A DNA stretch of 64,000 nt from Chryseobacterium elymi (GTDB lineage: Bacteria; Bacteroidota; Bacteroidia; Flavobacteriales; Weeksellaceae), in the NCBI RefSeq assembly GCF_003385495.1, contig NZ_QNUH01000006.1:1-64000 (forward strand), written 5' to 3'. Numbering within the stretch: the first letter of the stretch is position 1; every line of letters starts with the position of its first letter. The position numbers and the translations under genes are program-made. The notes below the pieces were generated by a model, which had not been told where the DNA came from, made no database searches, and saw only the letters and a list, made by a program, of their open reading frames with translations. This document shows positions 26,659-34,907 of this stretch, piece after piece.

Positions 26659-26694
26659 AATCCTTTTAAGCACAAGGCTTAAAAGGATTTTTTT
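26659..26694 (+). terminator. Terminator of the dioxygenase gene
   Basis: Perfect 12-bp arms AATCCTTTTAAG (26659-26670) and CTTAAAAGGATT (26678-26689) with a 7-nt loop and a T run. Confidence 0.9.
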
Positions 26695-26788
26695 AGCTGA
26701 ATACTTTTTAAACCTGAATAAATATTTAAACCATCAAGAGCATTTAAGTTTTCTTATCATCTTAATCGTTTAAAGATTTGAGCCCTGT

Positions 26789-26823
26789 TAACCATGTCAA
26801 GGTTTTGAACCTTGACATGGTTA
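26789..26823. repeat. 16-bp-arm hairpin repeat
   Basis: TAACCATGTCAAGGTT (26789-26804) and its exact reverse complement (26808-26823) are separated by three bases. Hairpins with this CCATGTCAAGGTT core recur between genes in Chryseobacterium as far as I recall, so this is probably a dispersed repeat rather than a terminator; no T run follows. Confidence 0.75.
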
Positions 26824-26913
26824 GGATGGTTAGGAGCTACTGATTTCAACTTCAAATAAAACACATAAATAATTATAATAAAACCAGATACATCAATTTA
26901 TATAAAGCTAATT

Positions 26914-27726
26914 TTATAGCTTAAAAAATCGATCAAATAAAGTCAACTGCTCAGATAAAGACCTGCTCCAGTATTTAGGATCATGGATGCCTAAGGACTC
27001 TATATAAAGATGTTGAATCTTAAGGTCTGTGAGTTTTTTATGAAATTTTCTGTTCATTTCAATCATTTGTGTATCTTCCGTACCGCAATCGAAAATGTAC
27101 TGCTGTTCTGCTGTAGCCATAGTCTTCACTTTATTGTCTGTAAGAAATTTAGGATTTAATGATATTGCAGATCCTAATACTTTATCTACCTGATAATGAG
27201 TATACCCTTCCCCGAATGAATTGAAATCCAAAGCCCCGCAAGAACTTCCCACAATACCAAATGTATTATTATATGTCGTCCCAATGTTGACAGCACCATA
27301 ACCTCCCATGCTCCAACCCAAAATGCCACGGAATTTTTTATCGATTTTTACAGGATAGTTTTTATTAACAAAATCTACAAGCTCCTGTCCGATAAAGGTT
27401 TGATACTGTGAATCTTTAATTAGCGGGCTGTCTACATACCATGAATTATAATTTCCGTCCGGCAGTACGTAAATCATCTTATATTCCTGGGCTTTTTTAA
27501 CCAAATCAGGAATATCCTGCTTAATTGTACGTTCAGGATTTCCACTGTAGCCGTGAAGAATATAAACCGATGGATAGGTTATTCCCTGCTGTACATCCGG
27601 TGTAATAATGATCGTTTTAATGCTCTTATTCATTTTGGCACTAAAGACTTCTTTATGAATAACTTTCTGTGCGGAAAGCTGTGCAGATACTACTAATACA
27701 CATACAATACTTGCTAAATTTCTCAT
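26914..27726 (-). CDS. Secreted esterase, PF00756-type alpha/beta hydrolase
   Basis: Starting at the ATG at 27726 the product has 270 aa and a clear signal peptide (MRNLASIVCVLVVSAQLSAQ). The frame is open to 27759, but the extra 11 residues precede the signal peptide and are unlikely. The nucleophile elbow is GWSMGGYG and an oxyanion loop follows YILHGYSGN; the catalytic His is likely in LGIHDPKYW. The family includes FrmB-like S-formylglutathione hydrolases, mycolyltransferase-like esterases and siderophore esterases (Fes/IroE). Its place beside the siderophore locus makes ferric siderophore hydrolysis possible but unproven. Confidence 0.85.
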   Translation of the reverse strand: MRNLASIVCVLVVSAQLSAQKVIHKEVFSAKMNKSIKTIIITPDVQQGITYPSVYILHGYSGNPERTIKQDIPDLVKKAQEYKMIYVLPDGNYNSWYVDSPLIKDSQYQTFIGQELVDFVNKNYPVKIDKKFRGILGWSMGGYGAVNIGTTYNNTFGIVGSSCGALDFNSFGEGYTHYQVDKVLGSAISLNPKFLTDNKVKTMATAEQQYIFDCGTEDTQMIEMNRKFHKKLTDLKIQHLYIESLGIHDPKYWSRSLSEQLTLFDRFFKL

Positions 27727-27837
27727 AGGATAAATTTTAATTGACGAATTATAGTACATCTGTAATCATTGTAAGTTTGTTTATTTACGTGTACTATTGT
27801 TGTTATTTATGTGACAAAGATGAAGCTAAGAAAATAA

Positions 27838-27865
27838 AAAAGCCTCAACATATGTTGAAGCTTTT
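27838..27865 (-). terminator. Terminator of the Crp/Fnr - GNAT - S41 unit
   Basis: 14-bp arms 27838-27851 and 27852-27865 around CAACATATGTTG with one mismatch; on the minus strand a T run follows. It lies just after the stop of the Crp/Fnr gene. Confidence 0.7.
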
Positions 27866-27866
27866 G

Positions 27867-28436
27867 TCAGTTTATTTCTTTTTTTATGCGGCTCAGCTGA
27901 GTAGGTGTAATTCCCAGATAGGAAGCAATATGATGCTGTTTCAGCCGGTTATGGAGCGGTTTGTTCTCCAGAAGCTGTAAATAACGTTGCTTGGCTGTTT
28001 CATATTTTAAAGAAATCTCTAACGGTTCTTTTTTAACCACCCAGTTTTCCTCCAGATAACGGATGTGAAATAAGGCCAGATCATGGTATTTTGTGATCAA
28101 TTCTCTGAAAGCTTTTGCAGAATACTTTATTACCGAACAGTCTTCTAAAGCAATGATATTGAAGTCGCTGGGCGTATCTTTGATAATGGCTGCGGTAGAA
28201 GCCACAAAACTTTTTTCTTCAAAGAAAATCTTGTATACAGAATCTCCCTGTTCGTCTACAGTATAATATCCTACCAATCCTGATTTTATGAAATAATAAT
28301 ATCTGGCAGCAGATCCGGCTTCCTGAAGAAGCTCATTTTTATGATATGTTGCTTCGGTACAGATATTCATCAATGCCTTAACTGTTTCTTCTGATAAAGG
28401 ATAATAGGTACTGATCTGTTCTAAAAATTCTTTCAA
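27867..28436 (-). CDS. Crp/Fnr family regulator
   Basis: The 189-aa protein has a cNMP-binding-like beta-roll (about residues 20-120) and a helix-turn-helix (IASYLGITPTQLSRIKKEI) at the C-terminus. The recognition helix lacks the RETxxR motif of classical CRP and ends soon after, as in many Bacteroidota Crp-like regulators. It lies 12 bp downstream of the GNAT gene, in the same direction, in a probable S41 peptidase-GNAT-Crp unit. The ligand is unknown. Confidence 0.87.
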   Translation of the reverse strand: MKEFLEQISTYYPLSEETVKALMNICTEATYHKNELLQEAGSAARYYYFIKSGLVGYYTVDEQGDSVYKIFFEEKSFVASTAAIIKDTPSDFNIIALEDCSVIKYSAKAFRELITKYHDLALFHIRYLEENWVVKKEPLEISLKYETAKQRYLQLLENKPLHNRLKQHHIASYLGITPTQLSRIKKEIN

Positions 28437-28448
28437 AGCTGATAATAT

Positions 28449-28970
28449 TTAATCTAACATTTTCTTCATCATCAGGTCGGTCTGATCATCATTTCCTAAT
28501 CTGAAGGTATGAGTTCCGAATTCCTCAAAACCATTTTTCCTGTAAAATTGAAGTGCCCTCAAATTCTCCTCCCAGACTCCGAGCCACAGATAACTTTTGT
28601 TCAGGCTTCTAGCCGTTTCCAGAGCCTGATCGTAAAGCAATTGACCCACTTTCTGGCCATGATGGCTTTTTTTGACGTAAATACGCTCTATTTCTAATGA
28701 AGTTTCGTCCTTAAGCTCAGTTTGTGCCTCTCCGGAGTTTAATTTCAGGTAACCGACAGGAATATCCTCTTCCCAGGCAATAAAGAAATGAGAATTGGGA
28801 TTGGTTAATTCTGAATTTACTTTTTCCGTGCTGAAACTTTCTTCCAGATAGGTTTTCATAGCTTCTTCTGAATTACTTTCTGCAAAGGTTTCTGAAAAAG
28901 TCTGTCTGCCAATATTCTGAATGGTTTCAAGGTCCCGTATCCCGGCTTTATTAATGATTATTGATGACAT
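28449..28970 (-). CDS. GNAT family N-acetyltransferase
   Basis: The 173-aa protein has the GNAT acetyl-CoA loop HHGQKVGQLLYDQAL (motif A, near residue 100) and the LGVWEENLRALQFYRKNGFEEFG motif B typical of PaiA-like polyamine acetyltransferases and relatives. It is preceded by the S41 peptidase gene (8 bp) and followed by the Crp/Fnr gene (12 bp). The substrate could be polyamines or another small amine; sequence alone does not decide. Confidence 0.88.
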   Translation of the reverse strand: MSSIIINKAGIRDLETIQNIGRQTFSETFAESNSEEAMKTYLEESFSTEKVNSELTNPNSHFFIAWEEDIPVGYLKLNSGEAQTELKDETSLEIERIYVKKSHHGQKVGQLLYDQALETARSLNKSYLWLGVWEENLRALQFYRKNGFEEFGTHTFRLGNDDQTDLMMKKMLD

Positions 28971-28978
28971 ATCTATAT

Positions 28979-29989
28979 TTATTGCTCTAATTTATTAATA
29001 AGATTTTTTATTTCCGGTATGCTTAATTCAGTTTTTGTTCCTGTTTTTAAAATATTTTTTAAAATTTTAAGATGAGCAGCCTTTAAAGCGTCTTCAGCTT
29101 TTACTTCCTGATCAGGAATCACTCCGATATACTCCCAGTTTTTATGGCTTATGGAAGATGTTATTTCTCCTGTCGGAACAAGTAGCAAATATTGATTTTG
29201 GATGATAAAATGATCTACCGGATTGGCAGCACCGCCCGTTTTTTCACCGATTACTTCGGCCAGTTTATGTTCCTGTAAAAAGTAAGCCAGACCTTCTGCT
29301 GCAGAAAAACTTTTTTTACTGGTAAGAATGGTGATATTTTTGTGAAGATATTTCTGCCCGGAAGTTTTAGGCTGTGTACTGTTGATGACTGTTTTATCTT
29401 TATTTCTGAAATAAGTAGTATAAAGATCCGTTTTTTTATCAAAAAAATAGCTGCAGAACAACAGAAGCATATCATTGTCTCCGCCCCCATTTTCTCTCAG
29501 GTCAATAATCAATGAATTGGTATTGGCCACAAAATTGATAGCGGCAGCCAGTGTTTTTTCACTGGATTCGGGGGATGCGAAGCCTTTAAAATTAATGTAA
29601 CCAATATTACCCTCTAACCGCTGAATATTTTCAAATCCAAAGTTTTCAAGGCTGTTATGAAAATTATTCTCTTTTTCTCTTTCTTTCTCATCGACAGCTT
29701 TTTGTGGGCTGTAGTTTTCTAGGTATTTAACAAAAAAATGTTTATCATTGATGTTTATTCTCAACTTTTGGGTAAGAAGTGCTGCAAAGTCTTTTTTACT
29801 CAAATGATTAAAACTGCCTTTCTTAGATTCATTTTGAAATAAAGAATCAACTTTTTTGTAGGCTTCTTTATCAATATAGTTGTTCTTCACTTTTTCTGTG
29901 ATATCAGACAGTACTACTTTAGTATGATCGCTCTGTGCATAGGAAATCAGAGAATGGAAAAAGAAAATTCCGGCCAGTATTTTTTTCAT
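28979..29989 (-). CDS. S41 family peptidase, secreted
   Basis: The 336-aa protein has a signal peptide (residues 1-18, ISYAQS) and a tail-specific protease core: SLIIDLRENGGGDNDM and the catalytic serine in TSKKSFSAAEGLAYFL with the downstream lysine-containing VIGEKTGGAANP. No PDZ domain is apparent, so it is a short interphotoreceptor retinol-binding-like S41 protein, periplasmic or surface. It is the first gene of a three-gene unit. Confidence 0.87.
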   Translation of the reverse strand: MKKILAGIFFFHSLISYAQSDHTKVVLSDITEKVKNNYIDKEAYKKVDSLFQNESKKGSFNHLSKKDFAALLTQKLRININDKHFFVKYLENYSPQKAVDEKEREKENNFHNSLENFGFENIQRLEGNIGYINFKGFASPESSEKTLAAAINFVANTNSLIIDLRENGGGDNDMLLLFCSYFFDKKTDLYTTYFRNKDKTVINSTQPKTSGQKYLHKNITILTSKKSFSAAEGLAYFLQEHKLAEVIGEKTGGAANPVDHFIIQNQYLLLVPTGEITSSISHKNWEYIGVIPDQEVKAEDALKAAHLKILKNILKTGTKTELSIPEIKNLINKLEQ

Positions 29990-30056
29990 TGAAATATGAT
30001 TTAATATTTAGTAAAAGTATTTCAATGGAAAGCCTATAAATTGTAAAAATGGAAAC

Positions 30057-30851
30057 TTAGATAAACAGCCAGATATTATTTTGTTCAATATCTACTTTTT
30101 CAAAGAATTTTCTGGGACTTGTTTTAGTGAATTCTTTAAAATCTTTAATAAGATGGGACTGATCGTAAAAAAGATTCTCATAGGAGAGCTCTGTGAGATT
30201 TTTTACTTTCTTATTTGAAATCAAAACTTTGCGAAATCTCTGGATTTTTCTGAATTCGGACGCTGGTTTACCCAGATACCGTTTAGAAATTTTATTCAGA
30301 TATTGTCTTGTTATATTGTTCTTTGCTGCTATCTCTTCGATGCTGAGTTCAGTTTCAAAATCAGTCAATATAGCGTACGCTAACGTTAAATTTTTCTGTT
30401 GGAATTTCGAAAGCCAATACTCTTCCAGTATTTCAATTTGTTTTTTTCTGTTAGGCTCATTTATAACTGTATTCGATATTTCTTTAAAATCCGAAACATG
30501 AATATGTTCCTGCATAGCCTCACTGTCATCTGCCTCAAAAAAATGATACATTCCCAATGGCTTAAAATAAACAGTAATTTCATTAACAGACTGATGGTAA
30601 AAAATTTCAGTGGGAACAGAACATCTGGAAACAAAGTCGATTACTAAATTTTCGGATAAAGATCTACGGATTTCCACCCATCCTCTATTCTGGATTAGAG
30701 CCACATTCTGGCATGCTGATACAATGAAATAGTTGTCAGGAAAAGTAAGATATCTTACCGGTTCATCCCTATCATCTTTTTCTACAAAATAATATCCTTC
30801 AATATATTTTTTAAGCATAGGATGTACCGGTTGATAAAAAGTAATTTTCAT
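30057..30851 (-). CDS. AraC family regulator
   Basis: Starting at ATG 30851 (MKITFYQPVHPMLKKYIEGYYF) the product has 264 aa. An earlier ATG at 30893 adds a hydrophobic, cysteine-bearing stretch that does not match the family opening. The C-terminal AraC domain (about 160-255) has SIEEIAAKNNITRQYLNKISKRYLGKPASEFRK and YDQSHLIKDFKEFTKTSPRKFF. The N-terminal part is the DUF6597-like sensor seen in many Bacteroidota regulators. It lies alone between the S41 and nitronate monooxygenase units; its target is not evident. Confidence 0.85.
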   Translation of the reverse strand: MKITFYQPVHPMLKKYIEGYYFVEKDDRDEPVRYLTFPDNYFIVSACQNVALIQNRGWVEIRRSLSENLVIDFVSRCSVPTEIFYHQSVNEITVYFKPLGMYHFFEADDSEAMQEHIHVSDFKEISNTVINEPNRKKQIEILEEYWLSKFQQKNLTLAYAILTDFETELSIEEIAAKNNITRQYLNKISKRYLGKPASEFRKIQRFRKVLISNKKVKNLTELSYENLFYDQSHLIKDFKEFTKTSPRKFFEKVDIEQNNIWLFI

Positions 30852-30969
30852 ATAATTGCAGGCCTGAAATGTAAAAATACAAATAGAAAACAAAATCCTG
30901 AAAAATTTTCTTCAGGACTTATGCTTATAAAAATGATGTTTTTTTACTGGTTCAGAAGCCACAGGTATT

Positions 30970-32046
30970 TTACATAATCATATTAATTTCATTAATTAAA
31001 GATTCTATTAAAACTTTTGCATCATGATGTTTTAGCAGCGGGGCTGCCTGTCCGCTCCAAAATGATTTAAATTCGGGGTGAGTTTCCGTATTTGCGGGAT
31101 AGGCTCCGAGTTTTCCAGTGATCTTCCCCTGAAAAGGGTATGGCGCCAGAGAATGCTGTAGCTCATTCAGTTCCTCTGTAAGGCGATTTCTGATTCCTCT
31201 GGACAGCCTTCCGGTAAATACTTTAGTCAGTGTGGTATATTTTGCGTCTTCGGAAAATAATAAATTCCTATGGATATTACTGGTTCCTGACTGTTTTGTG
31301 GCTAAAAATGCAGTTCCAATCTGTACTGCATCGGCTCCGAGACTGAAAGCTGCTTTCACTCCTCTTGCATCAGCAATTCCACCGGCAGCAATAACAGGAA
31401 TTCTTACGCGGTCTGCAACCTGAGGAATGAGTGAAAACGTTCCCACTAAAGATTTTTCAGCCTGTTCAAGGAATGAAACCCTGTGTCCTCCTGCATCGGA
31501 ACCGGAAGCGACAACCGCATCCACTCCTGCATTTTCTATGGCAATGGCTTCATCCAGTGTGGTAGCTGTTCCTATGGTTTTAATGCCAAGCTGTCTGCAT
31601 TTTTCCAGGATACCTTCAGAAGGAATACCATAGACAAAACTAAAAACGGAAGGTTTTATGTCAAGAAGAGCTTCTGCCTGTTCTTCAAAACCGGGACTTT
31701 CGGGAAGTGGAAATGAAGGCGGTTGTATTCCGGTCTCATCAAAGTAAGGCTGAAATATCTGCATTACTTTGTCAAAATCCCCGCCCTGAAACTGATCAAT
31801 ATTGTCATCCCTGTCTTTTACCCAAAGATTAAGGTTAAATGGCTTAGTGGTTTGTCTTCTGATTTCTCTTGAAATATGTATCATTTCTTCCCCTGAAAAA
31901 GGCTGGGCGCCAAAAGAACCCAAACCGCCCGCATTGGAAACAAGAGCAGTAAGCTCCACCGAAGAAAGTTTTCCCCCAAACGGCCCCTGAATTATAGGGA
32001 ATTCAGTCCCGAAAGTTTTTGTGAATTTTGTGTCTTTCCAGTTCAT
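30970..32046 (-). CDS. Nitronate monooxygenase-like flavoprotein
   Basis: The 358-aa FMN protein of the 2-nitropropane dioxygenase family oxidises alkyl nitronates such as 3-nitropropionate. Visible are QGPFGGKLSSVELTALVSNAGGLGSFGA at the N-terminus, the SGSDAGGHRVSF motif near 180-191 with the catalytic-region His, and the phosphate-binding VIAAGGIADARG and GADAVQIGTAF. The YceI gene ends 6 bp upstream of its start, so the two share a transcript. Confidence 0.9.
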   Translation of the reverse strand: MNWKDTKFTKTFGTEFPIIQGPFGGKLSSVELTALVSNAGGLGSFGAQPFSGEEMIHISREIRRQTTKPFNLNLWVKDRDDNIDQFQGGDFDKVMQIFQPYFDETGIQPPSFPLPESPGFEEQAEALLDIKPSVFSFVYGIPSEGILEKCRQLGIKTIGTATTLDEAIAIENAGVDAVVASGSDAGGHRVSFLEQAEKSLVGTFSLIPQVADRVRIPVIAAGGIADARGVKAAFSLGADAVQIGTAFLATKQSGTSNIHRNLLFSEDAKYTTLTKVFTGRLSRGIRNRLTEELNELQHSLAPYPFQGKITGKLGAYPANTETHPEFKSFWSGQAAPLLKHHDAKVLIESLINEINMIM

Positions 32047-32052
32047 AGCTAT

Positions 32053-32574
32053 TTATTTTTGTCCGATCAGCTTAAACTGAAGTACAAAATCATCGTGAAT
32101 CAATTGATCTCCGAGATTGGAAAGAAATTTACCGGAACCATACTTCATATTGTACATCGTACGGTCTATCACTATTTCTCCAAGCGCATGAAGAAAGTCT
32201 GTAAAAATCTCAACGGAAATTATAAAACTTATAGGATTGGTTATATCCTTAATGGTTAAGTGACCACTGATGGTATGTTTTCCATCTGATTTTTCTGCGT
32301 GAATAATAGACAGTTTAGCTGTTTTAAACTGGTCTGTGGAAAAGAAATCATCATGGTTCAGGTGATCAAGAAAGTCCTTATTTACTTTTGGGTCTTTAAT
32401 ATCCGTAATAATGATACTGGTCATATCAATTACGATTTCTCCACCGGTAAGGATATCATTTTCAAAGCTAAGATAACCGCTTTGGATATTAATCGTTCCT
32501 GTGTGCAGTCCAAGGATCTTTTTGCCTGTCCAGTTCACCGTACTGCTTTCAGGCTGGATCATAAATTTTGTCAT
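32053..32574 (-). CDS. YceI family protein
   Basis: The 173-aa lipocalin-like beta-barrel has the opening SSTVNWTGKKILGLHTGTINIQSG and HLNHDDFFSTDQF typical of YceI proteins, which bind isoprenoid chains such as polyprenyl quinones. There is no signal peptide, so this is a cytoplasmic member, unlike E. coli YceI. It is 6 bp upstream of the nitronate monooxygenase gene and downstream of a Crp/Fnr gene (94 bp), which suggests a small stress unit. Confidence 0.9.
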   Translation of the reverse strand: MTKFMIQPESSTVNWTGKKILGLHTGTINIQSGYLSFENDILTGGEIVIDMTSIIITDIKDPKVNKDFLDHLNHDDFFSTDQFKTAKLSIIHAEKSDGKHTISGHLTIKDITNPISFIISVEIFTDFLHALGEIVIDRTMYNMKYGSGKFLSNLGDQLIHDDFVLQFKLIGQK

Positions 32575-32668
32575 TGTCTTATGTATTAAAGTTTCTCTGA
32601 CAAAATTGGGAATATGGGCAGTCTTTTAAAAGGATATACCTCACATTTTAATGGTGATCTGCCTCACA

Positions 32669-33238
32669 TTATTTCGAAGTATAGAGCCTGCTGAGTGTTT
32701 CCCGGGTTACCCCTAAATAAGAAGCCAGAAGATGTTTGGGAAGTTTCCGTACGAGATCAGGATAATCTGAAAGAAATTTTTCATAGCGTTCTTTAGCACT
32801 GCTGCTCAGTAAAGTCAGGATCCTGTTTTGCAGGGATACATTTCTGCGGTTGGTTTTTTTTCTGAAAAAATGCTCTACCTTATGCAGTTCTTTACAGAGT
32901 TTTTCACGGTTTTCACTGCTTAAGCACAATACTTCCGTATCTTCTATACAGTCAATATTCAGTGTTGCTGATTTCTGATAATAGTAAGCCTCGTAATCTG
33001 TAATCCACCAGTCTCTGGCTCCGAAAAGAATAATATGAACCTTCCCTGCGGCATCTGTATAATAAGATTTTACACAACCGGACAAAATAAAATAATCATC
33101 CGTTACCTGATGCCCTTCCTGAACAAGAAACTGATGTTTTTTCAATTTTTTATAGTTAAAATGACTTAAAATATAATCAAACTCCTGATCAGAAACCTCT
33201 ATAATCTTTAAGAGCTGCTGTTTTAATATTTCACTCAT
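32669..33238 (-). CDS. Crp/Fnr family regulator
   Basis: The 189-aa protein has a beta-roll sensor (about 20-115) and the helix-turn-helix LLASYLGVTRETLSRLY with a RETLSR recognition segment. It lacks the cAMP-binding signature and cysteines typical of FNR. It lies 35 bp after the nucleosidase gene and 94 bp before YceI, and may regulate the YceI-nitronate monooxygenase pair. It differs in its recognition helix from the pair at 41672 and 62636. Confidence 0.87.
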   Translation of the reverse strand: MSEILKQQLLKIIEVSDQEFDYILSHFNYKKLKKHQFLVQEGHQVTDDYFILSGCVKSYYTDAAGKVHIILFGARDWWITDYEAYYYQKSATLNIDCIEDTEVLCLSSENREKLCKELHKVEHFFRKKTNRRNVSLQNRILTLLSSSAKERYEKFLSDYPDLVRKLPKHLLASYLGVTRETLSRLYTSK

Positions 33239-33273
33239 ATTTATTTTTTTATCCGTTGTCCAAAAGTAGGCCG

Positions 33274-33879
33274 TTAGTTTTGATGCAAATCTGAATCTTC
33301 AGTAAAAAGTAGTTTTTTAAAAGCTTCAGAAGCCAGATGCACCTGAACTGCCCAGTCGTCTGCGGCATCGCTTCCCGCATCATCAGAAATATATTTCAGG
33401 CATAGAAAAGGAATGTTTTCTTTCTTTGCAATCAGGGCAAGTGGATAGGCTTCCATATCTACAATATTGTAATCCGTTTCTGAATGATTCATCTCAAAAC
33501 TGTCACCGCTGCCGCAAATTCCTTCTTCCAGACCGTTCATCTGAAGACCATATTCCAGGACAGGAGGAATACCGGATAAAGGGGTTTCATAAAGACTGAA
33601 ACCTAGGCCTCTCACATCCATATCTCTTTGTATAAATTTTGTGCAGCAGACTACTTCACCCTTCCGGAAGCTTTTACTTCCTGCAGAACCCAGATTAATA
33701 ATCAGTTTAGGTTTTCTGAAATGAATTTCGCGGGTAAGTTCTATGGCTGCGTTTACTTTTCCTATTCCTGTTACCAATTTATTTTTCCCATCAAAAGCTT
33801 TTCCGGCTTCTGAATCCAAAGCAAAGACAAACAGGGTTTCAGAAACCGGATATTGAGCCTCGGTATTGATTTTTATCAT
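33274..33879 (-). CDS. Nucleosidase / purine phosphorylase family (MTA/SAH nucleosidase-like)
   Basis: Starting at ATG 33879 (MIKINTEAQYPVSE) the product has 201 aa; an ATG at 33933 would add 18 hydrophobic residues across the promoter region and is less likely. The fold is the nucleoside phosphorylase/MTA-SAH nucleosidase family: VTGIGKVNAAIELT, LINLGSAGS and the catalytic-region YNIVDMEAYPLA, with the terminal DDAGSDAADDW. It should cleave a nucleoside such as methylthioadenosine or S-adenosylhomocysteine. Shorter than Pfs (about 230 aa). Confidence 0.82.
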   Translation of the reverse strand: MIKINTEAQYPVSETLFVFALDSEAGKAFDGKNKLVTGIGKVNAAIELTREIHFRKPKLIINLGSAGSKSFRKGEVVCCTKFIQRDMDVRGLGFSLYETPLSGIPPVLEYGLQMNGLEEGICGSGDSFEMNHSETDYNIVDMEAYPLALIAKKENIPFLCLKYISDDAGSDAADDWAVQVHLASEAFKKLLFTEDSDLHQN

Positions 33880-33960
33880 TGAGTGTAAATATTTTAACAA
33901 AAATAAGCATTGAAAAGATAAAACAAGAGCCATTTCTTTTTTTATTGACCCATATGAAAT

Positions 33961-33989
33961 AAAAAAACACCTCAGTTTGAGATGTTTTT
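33961..33989 (-). terminator. Terminator of the DsbA-like gene
   Basis: Arms AAAAAACACCTC (33961-33972) and GAGATGTTTTTT (33978-33989), one G-T pair. It lies about 130 bp after the DsbA stop; the intervening DNA has no gene. Confidence 0.55.
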
Positions 33990-34121
33990 TACTGAATAAG
34001 TTGAATTTTATTTCTTTCTATAAAAAACGCCAGTATCACTAATCCTTTTTACGAATTCTACAGATGTGGTTGTTATTCAATAGTGATCTATTTGTGGTTA
34101 AAAGAAAATAAATTATATTAA

Positions 34122-34823
34122 TTAAGCACTGCATCCATCCGTATCACACGATGCACCTCCTTCTTTGGAAAGATCTTTAAACGGGCTTACTGTTTCTTTG
34201 TACGTCTGTTGAAGCGCATCTGCAAAAACTTCAGCAGGCTGTGCTCCGGATACGGCATATTTTCCATTCAGAACAAAAAAAGGAACGCTGGAAATTCCAT
34301 TGTTTTTGGCTTCCTGGATATCCTGACTGATCTCATAATCAAACTGATCTGATGTTAAGGTCTGTCTGGTTTCCTCTTTATCCATATTTAAATTTCCCGC
34401 AAGAGAAACAAGTTCTTCAATATCTCCTACATTTTTTCCGTCGATAAAGTGAGCTTTAAAAAGAGCTTCTTCCATTTCATTCGCCTTACCGTATTTTTTG
34501 GCAAGATGAAGTAATTTATGGGCTGTAAAAGTATTGATGATCAAAGCTTTTTCAAAATTAAAATCAATTCCTGCTCCTTTTCCCATCTGGGCAACCTGCC
34601 CAATCATTTGAGATGCCTGATCTGCAGGAAATCCTTTTTTCTCTTTGAAATACTCAATCGTATTCTGAGGCTGGGCAGCATCTAAGGTTGGGTCTAGCTG
34701 AAAGCTCTTCCACTCTACTTCTATTTCGTTTTTAAACGGCAACTTTTCAAGAGCCTGTTCAAAATTATGCTTACCGATATAGCAGAACGGGCACATAATA
34801 TCTGACCATATTTCTATTTTCAT
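34122..34823 (-). CDS. DsbA family oxidoreductase, FrnE-like
   Basis: The 233-aa thioredoxin-fold protein has the active-site CPFC (C11, C14) right after the first strand (IWSDIMCPFCYIGK), an inserted helical domain, and the cis-Pro region VPFFVLNGKYAVSGAQPAE. There is no signal peptide, so it is a cytoplasmic FrnE/2-hydroxychromene-isomerase-type protein. The C-terminal CDTDGCSA adds a second Cys pair, as in oxidative-stress-linked FrnE proteins. It has a strong promoter with an operator overlapping the start of transcription. Confidence 0.9.
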   Translation of the reverse strand: MKIEIWSDIMCPFCYIGKHNFEQALEKLPFKNEIEVEWKSFQLDPTLDAAQPQNTIEYFKEKKGFPADQASQMIGQVAQMGKGAGIDFNFEKALIINTFTAHKLLHLAKKYGKANEMEEALFKAHFIDGKNVGDIEELVSLAGNLNMDKEETRQTLTSDQFDYEISQDIQEAKNNGISSVPFFVLNGKYAVSGAQPAEVFADALQQTYKETVSPFKDLSKEGGASCDTDGCSA

Positions 34824-34840
34824 TCTTTATTTATTTTAAT

Positions 34841-34904
34841 TCTGATAAAACTATCAGACTGCAAAATTAATATATTTCTTAATTGTAACAAAATTTATTA
34901 CAAT
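34841..34904 (-). promoter_or_regulatory. Promoter and operators of the DsbA-like gene
   Basis: Leftward TTTG (34889-34892), 19 bp, TAATTTTG (34862-34869): a full consensus promoter. A dyad TCTGATA (34841-34847)/TATCAGA (34852-34858) with a 4-bp spacer sits at the transcription start, and a second dyad ATTGTAA (34882-34888)/TTACAAT (34898-34904) covers the -33 element. Both are placed for repression; the regulator is not known. Confidence 0.6.
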
Positions 34905-34907
34905 ACA

